Assembly (NCBI RefSeq): GCF_000473365.1
Contig: NZ_KI421517.1
Coordinates: 4,724,296-4,788,295, forward strand
From: Adhaeribacter aquaticus DSM 16391
GTDB lineage: Bacteria; Bacteroidota; Bacteroidia; Cytophagales; Hymenobacteraceae
DNA: 64,000 bases
Direction of reading: 5' to 3'
Each line of letters opens with the position of its first letter. The stretch's first letter is position 1. Both the position numbers and the translations under genes were made by a program. Of this stretch, positions 59,563-64,000 are shown piece by piece. The notes beneath the pieces were generated by a model. The model was not told the origin of the DNA. It ran no database searches and saw only the letters and a list, made by a program, of their open reading frames with translations.

Positions 59563-61713
59563 ATGGCGACCACAACAGATAAAAGCAGACGCGATTTCAT
59601 GAAATTGGCCGCTACCGCTGGTGGAGGCCTTTTATTAGGTTTCGGCTGGACCAGTGCGGCCGCTGATTCCATTTCTGTTTTAGGTGAAGCTGCCGGAGCA
59701 GCTGCCGGTGGAGTAGAATTTAACAGTTATCTATCCATTGGATCTGATGGCATCGTAACCATCTTTTCTCCTAACCCGGAACTAGGTCAAAATATTAAAA
59801 CATCCTTCCCTATGGTTGTAGCCGAGGAATTGGATGTAGATTGGAAAAAAGTAAAAGTAGTTCAGGCTCCGTTAGACGCTAAAAAATTCGATCGCCAGTT
59901 AACCGGTGGTAGCGGCGCGGTACCTCATTCTTGGAAACGTTTACGCACAGCTGGTGCCACGGCCAAGCAAATGCTGAAAGAAGCTGCTGCTAAACGCTGG
60001 AATGTTTCCGTAAATGATTTAACTACTGAAAATAGTACTGTTATTCATAAAGCTTCTGGTCGTAAATTATCGTACGGCGAGTTAGCAATGGATGCTTCTA
60101 AACTGCCGGTGCCTACTGATGTTCAGTTAAAAGACCGCAAGGATTTTAAAATAATTGGTAAGCCGGTTAGAAACGTAGAGCAAAAAAATATTGTAACCGG
60201 TAAGCCTTTATTTGGTCTTGATGTATACCGCGAAGGTATGCTGCATGCCATGATTCAGCGCCCGGCTTTTGGCATGAAAGTAAAATCAGTAGATGCCGCA
60301 GCAGCGAAAGCAATGCCAGGCATTGTTGATGTTGTTACTTTCAAGAACAATGTGGCAATCGTAGGTAAATCTACCTGGCAAGTTAAAAAAGCGCGTCAGG
60401 CAGTTAAAATAGCTTACGAAAAAGCTGATAATATAGAAAGTACCCCCGACCACGATCGTTTATTTAAACAATTACTGGATACCAGTAACGAGGTTGTGGT
60501 TCGTCGGAAAGATGGTGATGTAGAGGCGGCATTCAAAAGTGCAGCTAAAGTAATTAAGAGCGAATACCAGTGTCCGTTCCTGTCGCATAGCCCAATGGAA
60601 CCAATGAACTTTTTTGCACACGTTCGTCCGGACGGTGTAGAATTGGTTGGTCCTACGCAAACGCCGGAACGTGCCCGTACCGAAACAGCTAAGTTATTAG
60701 GTGTGGCACCTGAAAAAATCACGCTTGAAATTACCCGTTTAGGTGGTGGTTTCGGTCGTCGGTTACAGGCTGACTATGTATTGGAAGCTGCTGAACTATC
60801 GAGTTTGGTAAAGGCTCCGGTAAAAGTAATCTGGACCCGGGAAGATGACATGACTGGCGGAAGCTACCGTCCGGCTGTACGCTACCGGTTTGAAGCTGCG
60901 CTGGATGCACAAAACAACCTGATTGGTTATAAATTACGCGGGGTAGGCATAAACTCCGGTAATCCAACCCGGGAAGATAACTTCCCATCTGGTGCCGTAG
61001 AAAACTTATTAATTGATTCGGTTGAGCATAAATCTCCAATTACAACCGGACCTTGGCGTGCTCCAATTACTAACTTTTTGGCGTTTGCTGAGCAATCGTT
61101 CCTGGACGAAGTAGCCCAGGCCGCCGGAAAAGACCCGGTGAAATTCCGGCTGGATTTATTGACAAAAGCTAAAGCCAAACCAACTGGTGCCATTAAATAC
61201 GATATTGACCGTATGCGGGGCGTTATTGAGTTAGCAGCTGAAAAATCAGGTTGGGGTAAAAAACAAGGCGTTTTTCAGGGCTTCAGTGTTTATTTCTCCC
61301 ACGCTTCTTACGTAGCTCAGGTTGGTGAAGTAGCCATGGTAAAAGGCAAACCGGTATTAAAGAAAATTTACGCAGCCGGCGATTGTGGTATTGTTATTAA
61401 CCCAAGTGGTGCCCGGCAGCAAATGATGGGCGGTATTGTAGATGGTTTAGGTCATGCCATGTACAGTAAGCTTACTTTTAAAGATGGTTTAGCTCAGGAA
61501 AACAACTTCAACAATTACCGTTTAATCCGGATGAATGAAATTCCGGAAATTGAATGCCACTTTGTAGATAATGGTATTGATCCAACTGGTTTAGGCGAAC
61601 CGGCCTTACCGCCTACTGGTGGTGCCGTAGCCAATGCAATTTTTAAAGCAACTGGCAAACGAGTAAAGAATCAGCCTTTTATTGACGAAGAAGTATTTAA
61701 AACTGTTTCTTAA
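59563..61713 (+). CDS. iorB: Molybdopterin-binding subunit (IorB-like), Tat-exported
   Basis: 716 residues. The Tat signal SRRDFMKLAATAGGGLLLGF sends the folded enzyme to the periplasm. The Mo-cofactor-binding segments GGGFGRRLQADYV, REDDMTGGSYRPA, GPWRAPITNF and the late VINPSGARQQMMGGIVDGLG and GLGEPALPPTGGAVANA (with the active-site Glu) are complete. The family oxidises aldehydes or N-heterocycles. The start at 59563 is 2 bp after iorA, so the pair is one operon ended by the hairpin at 61731. Substrate unknown. Confidence 0.9.
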   Translation: MATTTDKSRRDFMKLAATAGGGLLLGFGWTSAAADSISVLGEAAGAAAGGVEFNSYLSIGSDGIVTIFSPNPELGQNIKTSFPMVVAEELDVDWKKVKVVQAPLDAKKFDRQLTGGSGAVPHSWKRLRTAGATAKQMLKEAAAKRWNVSVNDLTTENSTVIHKASGRKLSYGELAMDASKLPVPTDVQLKDRKDFKIIGKPVRNVEQKNIVTGKPLFGLDVYREGMLHAMIQRPAFGMKVKSVDAAAAKAMPGIVDVVTFKNNVAIVGKSTWQVKKARQAVKIAYEKADNIESTPDHDRLFKQLLDTSNEVVVRRKDGDVEAAFKSAAKVIKSEYQCPFLSHSPMEPMNFFAHVRPDGVELVGPTQTPERARTETAKLLGVAPEKITLEITRLGGGFGRRLQADYVLEAAELSSLVKAPVKVIWTREDDMTGGSYRPAVRYRFEAALDAQNNLIGYKLRGVGINSGNPTREDNFPSGAVENLLIDSVEHKSPITTGPWRAPITNFLAFAEQSFLDEVAQAAGKDPVKFRLDLLTKAKAKPTGAIKYDIDRMRGVIELAAEKSGWGKKQGVFQGFSVYFSHASYVAQVGEVAMVKGKPVLKKIYAAGDCGIVINPSGARQQMMGGIVDGLGHAMYSKLTFKDGLAQENNFNNYRLIRMNEIPEIECHFVDNGIDPTGLGEPALPPTGGAVANAIFKATGKRVKNQPFIDEEVFKTVS

Positions 61714-61730
61714 TAAATAGCCCTCTATTA

Positions 61731-61757
61731 AAAGCCCGGAATAACCTTCCGGGCTTT
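61731..61757. terminator. Bidirectional terminator iorB / ferredoxin reductase
   Basis: AAAGCCCGGA (61731-61740) pairs with TCCGGGCTTT (61748-61757), with T runs on each outer side for both strands. It separates the convergent genes. Confidence 0.85.
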
Positions 61758-61769
61758 TTTATTTTAAGT

Positions 61770-62815
61770 TTAACCGAGAAATATCAACTCCACATTACCT
61801 CCTACCGGAAACCCAACACAGGTTAATGTTAGGCCCTGAGCTACTTCCTTGTCAGTTAATACTTCGTTATAAGCCATCCAAACCTGACCATTAGTACAAG
61901 TAGCCACGCAATTTCCACAGACACCGGCTTCGCAACTATAAGGCAAAACAGCACCTGCTTTCTTAGCAGCTTTTAATATAGAACCTGGGTATTGTACTTC
62001 TACTTCAAACTGCTGTTTTTTAAAATAGATAATTGCCTGATGAAGGCCTTTATCAGGGGGTTCTGCTTTAATGATTGGTTTCTCAGTATTAAAATTCTCG
62101 CGTTTAATATTGTCGGGAGGTACTCCTACCTCATGCAAGGCGTAATTTGCCATGCGCATGTAATTTAAAGGACCACAAATATAAAATAAGATTTCTGCAT
62201 AAGGGGCTACAGCATATTGCGCTATTAATAATTTTAGTAAGTCTTTATGTAAACGGGCCCGGCTTAAATTAGTAGCATTACTAAACAAGTATTCAATTTT
62301 AAACCTTTCCGGAAAACTTGCCTGTAGATTATCCAACTCTTCTTTAAACATAGTTCTTTCTAAAGAACTATTGCTGTAAATTAAAACAATGGCTATAGTT
62401 GGGTTTAAGGTCAGAAGGGTTTTTAATAAAGAAAAAATAGGCGTTATGCCATTGCCTGCCGCCAGCATAAAAACCTGGCGGTAATTAGCTACATTCTTGG
62501 GCAAAGTAAAAAAACCAGCTGCCCCGGAAGTGAGTACTTGATCGCCAACCTTGGCCCGATCTATTAATAAACGGGAGAGAATTCCATTTTCTATTCGTTT
62601 TACGCCAACAGCTAGCAGCTCTCCCAGTTCCGGACTGGAAATAATAGAATACGACCTCCTGATTTCCTCCTGTTGGGACTGGTGTACCAACGTTAAATAT
62701 TGACCAGATTGAAAGGTCAGGCTGGCTGCGTCTTCCCCTTCGAAAAAAAAAGTTTAACGCCTTCCACTTCCTCTTTAATTCTGGTGATAGTAAGTGGGGT
62801 ATATAAAGAAGCCAT
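61770..62815 (-). pseudogene. Ferredoxin-NADP reductase family protein with frameshift
   Basis: The protein is of the PaaE/Hmp-like ferredoxin-reductase family: FAD part (RRSYSIISSP), NAD part (MLAAGNGITPIFSLLK) and a C-terminal 2Fe-2S with CEAGVCGNC and a last Cys in TLTCVGFP. The start is ATG 62813-62815 (MASLYTPLTITRIKEE). After VKLFF the frame breaks in a run of nine A (plus 62743-62751): ten would restore FFEGEDAASLTFQSGQYLTLVHQ. Downstream from 62690 the frame is intact. Either a real inactivation, a slippery tract, or an assembly error. Co-oriented with the MFS gene upstream, 93 bp away. The full-length protein would move electrons between NADPH and a redox partner. Confidence 0.75.
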
Positions 62816-62908
62816 AGCCTCTGCTTTAGGTTTTCTATAGAATACATTTATATACGATTCCTTACTAAGTAGTTTACCTAAACTTAAAGAAGAAGCAGAG
62901 AATATGGG

Positions 62909-64000
62909 TTATTTAGTTTTTTCTTTAGAAAGTGTGGACAGATTAGCAAGGTGAACAACCAATGCTAAGGTTGATAAAATAAAGCCCACTCCTACTACAC
63001 CGTACCATTTCCAATAGTACCAGGCCCGGGTAGATAACAGGGTTCCCAGAGCATTACCCGTAAAATAAATAACCATGTATACCGTATTTAACCTGTTACG
63101 TGCTTCGGGACGTAAGCTAAAAATTAAAGTCTGGTTGCTCACATGGGTTGCCTGAACACCCATATCCAATAAAATTACGCCAATTACGAGGCCAATAATA
63201 CTAGCCGTTGACAACCCGAAAATGAAATAAGAAACAATAATTAAAATAATATTAATGGTGGTAAATTTCTGCGCATTTCCTTTGTCGGCTATTTTACCCA
63301 TAAACGGAACTGCAATGGCGCCAACGGCTCCTACTAAACCGAAAGAGCCAGCCACATCGCTCCCGGCATTAAAAGGTGGTTCTCGTAGCAAAAAAACCAA
63401 GGTAGTCCAGAAGCCGCCAAAACAGGCGCAGCATAGGGCTCCGCGTAAAGTAACAATGCGTAATATTGGTTCTTCCTTTATTAAATGAATTAGGGATACC
63501 ATTAAACTTTTATAAGAACCTTTGTAATCTGGATAAACTTCCGGAAGTAACAAGTATAAAACAATCCATAATAAAGCCATTAATCCCGCTGCAATCAGAA
63601 ACATGGCTCGCCAGCCCCAATGGGCACCAACAAAACCACTTAAAGTCCGGGATAATAAAATACCAATCAGGAGGCCACTCATGACAAACCCAACAGCCTG
63701 TCCCCTTGCTTTTGGCTTAGCCAGGTGTGCAGCCATAGGCACCAGCAACTGAGGAATAACAGACGTAGCCCCAATCAGGAAACTAGCCAGCATTAAGAAA
63801 TGAATAGTAGGAGCATAGGCCGCCAAAAGCAAAGCAATAATAATCAGAACAAAATCAGTCATGATTAGTCTTTTCCGCTTCAGCATATCGGCTAGGGGTA
63901 CGATAAACAGCATTCCGGTAGCATACCCGATTTGGGTAAGCATAGCAATAATACCGGCCCGAGCTTCTGAAATCTGAAAATCTTCAGAAATTTGCCCTAA
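62909..64000 (-). CDS. MFS transporter (partial at window end)
   Basis: The 3' end is at 62909; the frame continues past 64000, so the N-terminus is missing. About 363 residues are seen, with ten to eleven hydrophobic helices. The loop after the second visible helix reads PLADMLKRKRLIMTDF, the MFS signature between TM2 and TM3 (G-x-L-x-D-x-x-x-R-K/R). GLLIGILLSRTLSGFVGAHWGWR is the TM5 region and VPFMGKIADKGN the second-half loop. Major facilitator exporters of the drug/sugar-efflux type; substrate unknown. It precedes the broken ferredoxin reductase on the same strand. Confidence 0.9.
   Translation of the reverse strand, partial: LGQISEDFQISEARAGIIAMLTQIGYATGMLFIVPLADMLKRKRLIMTDFVLIIIALLLAAYAPTIHFLMLASFLIGATSVIPQLLVPMAAHLAKPKARGQAVGFVMSGLLIGILLSRTLSGFVGAHWGWRAMFLIAAGLMALLWIVLYLLLPEVYPDYKGSYKSLMVSLIHLIKEEPILRIVTLRGALCCACFGGFWTTLVFLLREPPFNAGSDVAGSFGLVGAVGAIAVPFMGKIADKGNAQKFTTINIILIIVSYFIFGLSTASIIGLVIGVILLDMGVQATHVSNQTLIFSLRPEARNRLNTVYMVIYFTGNALGTLLSTRAWYYWKWYGVVGVGFILSTLALVVHLANLSTLSKEKTK

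Noticed and set aside
62485-62847. 120-residue minus-strand frame with MYSIENLKQRLWLL start
   Set aside because: It is the wrong phase around the poly-A frameshift; the ferredoxin-reductase reading from 62815 is the real one.
1-64000. CRISPR array or rRNA operon
   Set aside because: No regular direct repeats with unique spacers and no rRNA-like sequence were seen.

Overview
The window looks like a Bacteroidota chromosome, most likely Cytophagales/Hymenobacteraceae (an Adhaeribacter-like genome is my guess). Pointers are a giant secreted protein with a type IX secretion sorting domain, Bat aerotolerance genes, YwqK/MORN and DUF1080 proteins, TAnnTTTG-type promoter boxes and weak ribosome binding sites. 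The first 36 kb is visibly AT-rich accessory DNA. From 36 kb onward the DNA is richer in G+C and looks like core chromosome.

Layout. (1) 1-2602: a short gene-cassette array with integron attC-like recombination sites. It holds a partial GNAT acetyltransferase, a DUF2185 (Imm33-like) protein, a membrane-protein gene broken by an in-frame stop and a secreted alpha/beta hydrolase. No integron integrase lies in the window. (2) 2603-5387: small DUF1801 and DUF2200 genes, two STAS-like genes and a decayed DNA/RNA non-specific endonuclease. (3) 5388-35562: a 30.2-kb genomic island inserted in the 3' end of tRNA-Arg(TCT). It is bounded by an exact 19-bp direct repeat, with a tyrosine integrase just inside the left end and TTGTTCTACA repeats near both ends. 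(4) 35547-35984: tRNA-Arg, tRNA-Pro and tRNA-Ser on the minus strand. (5) 36-64 kb: core genes: batB-batC, thiolase, a MORN protein, the biotin operon bioB-F-D-A plus a ketoacyl synthase, the T9SS adhesin-like protein, a TPR protein, an esterase, a DUF1080 protein, a purple-acid-phosphatase-like enzyme, a quinone oxidoreductase, an IorAB molybdo-hydroxylase, a frameshifted ferredoxin-NADP reductase and an MFS transporter.

The island is largely a defence and mobility locus. A SLATT membrane protein plus an SMODS/AGS-C nucleotidyltransferase form a CBASS-like pair (12.5-14.4 kb). A tight six-gene operon (16.6-23.0 kb) encodes an OGG-fold HhH protein, a DUF262/DUF1524 GmrSD-like nuclease, a GIY-YIG nuclease, a uracil/hypoxanthine-DNA-glycosylase-like protein, an agmatine-deiminase-fold enzyme and a protein with an RX4H (HEPN-like) motif. 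This combination of two glycosylase folds, two nuclease folds, a deiminase and a possible RNase is the best candidate here for an undescribed system. The island also carries a divergent family-A DNA-polymerase-like protein, a DUF3800 protein, a serine recombinase, an IS3-family (IS407-like) element and several small protein families present in two or three copies. I see no relaxase or conjugation genes, so it is probably not self-transmissible.

Decay is concentrated in the accessory part: two endonuclease remnants near the island ends, a small gene with two in-frame stops beside the integrase, and the broken membrane-protein gene. In the core part only the ferredoxin reductase is broken, at a poly-A tract.
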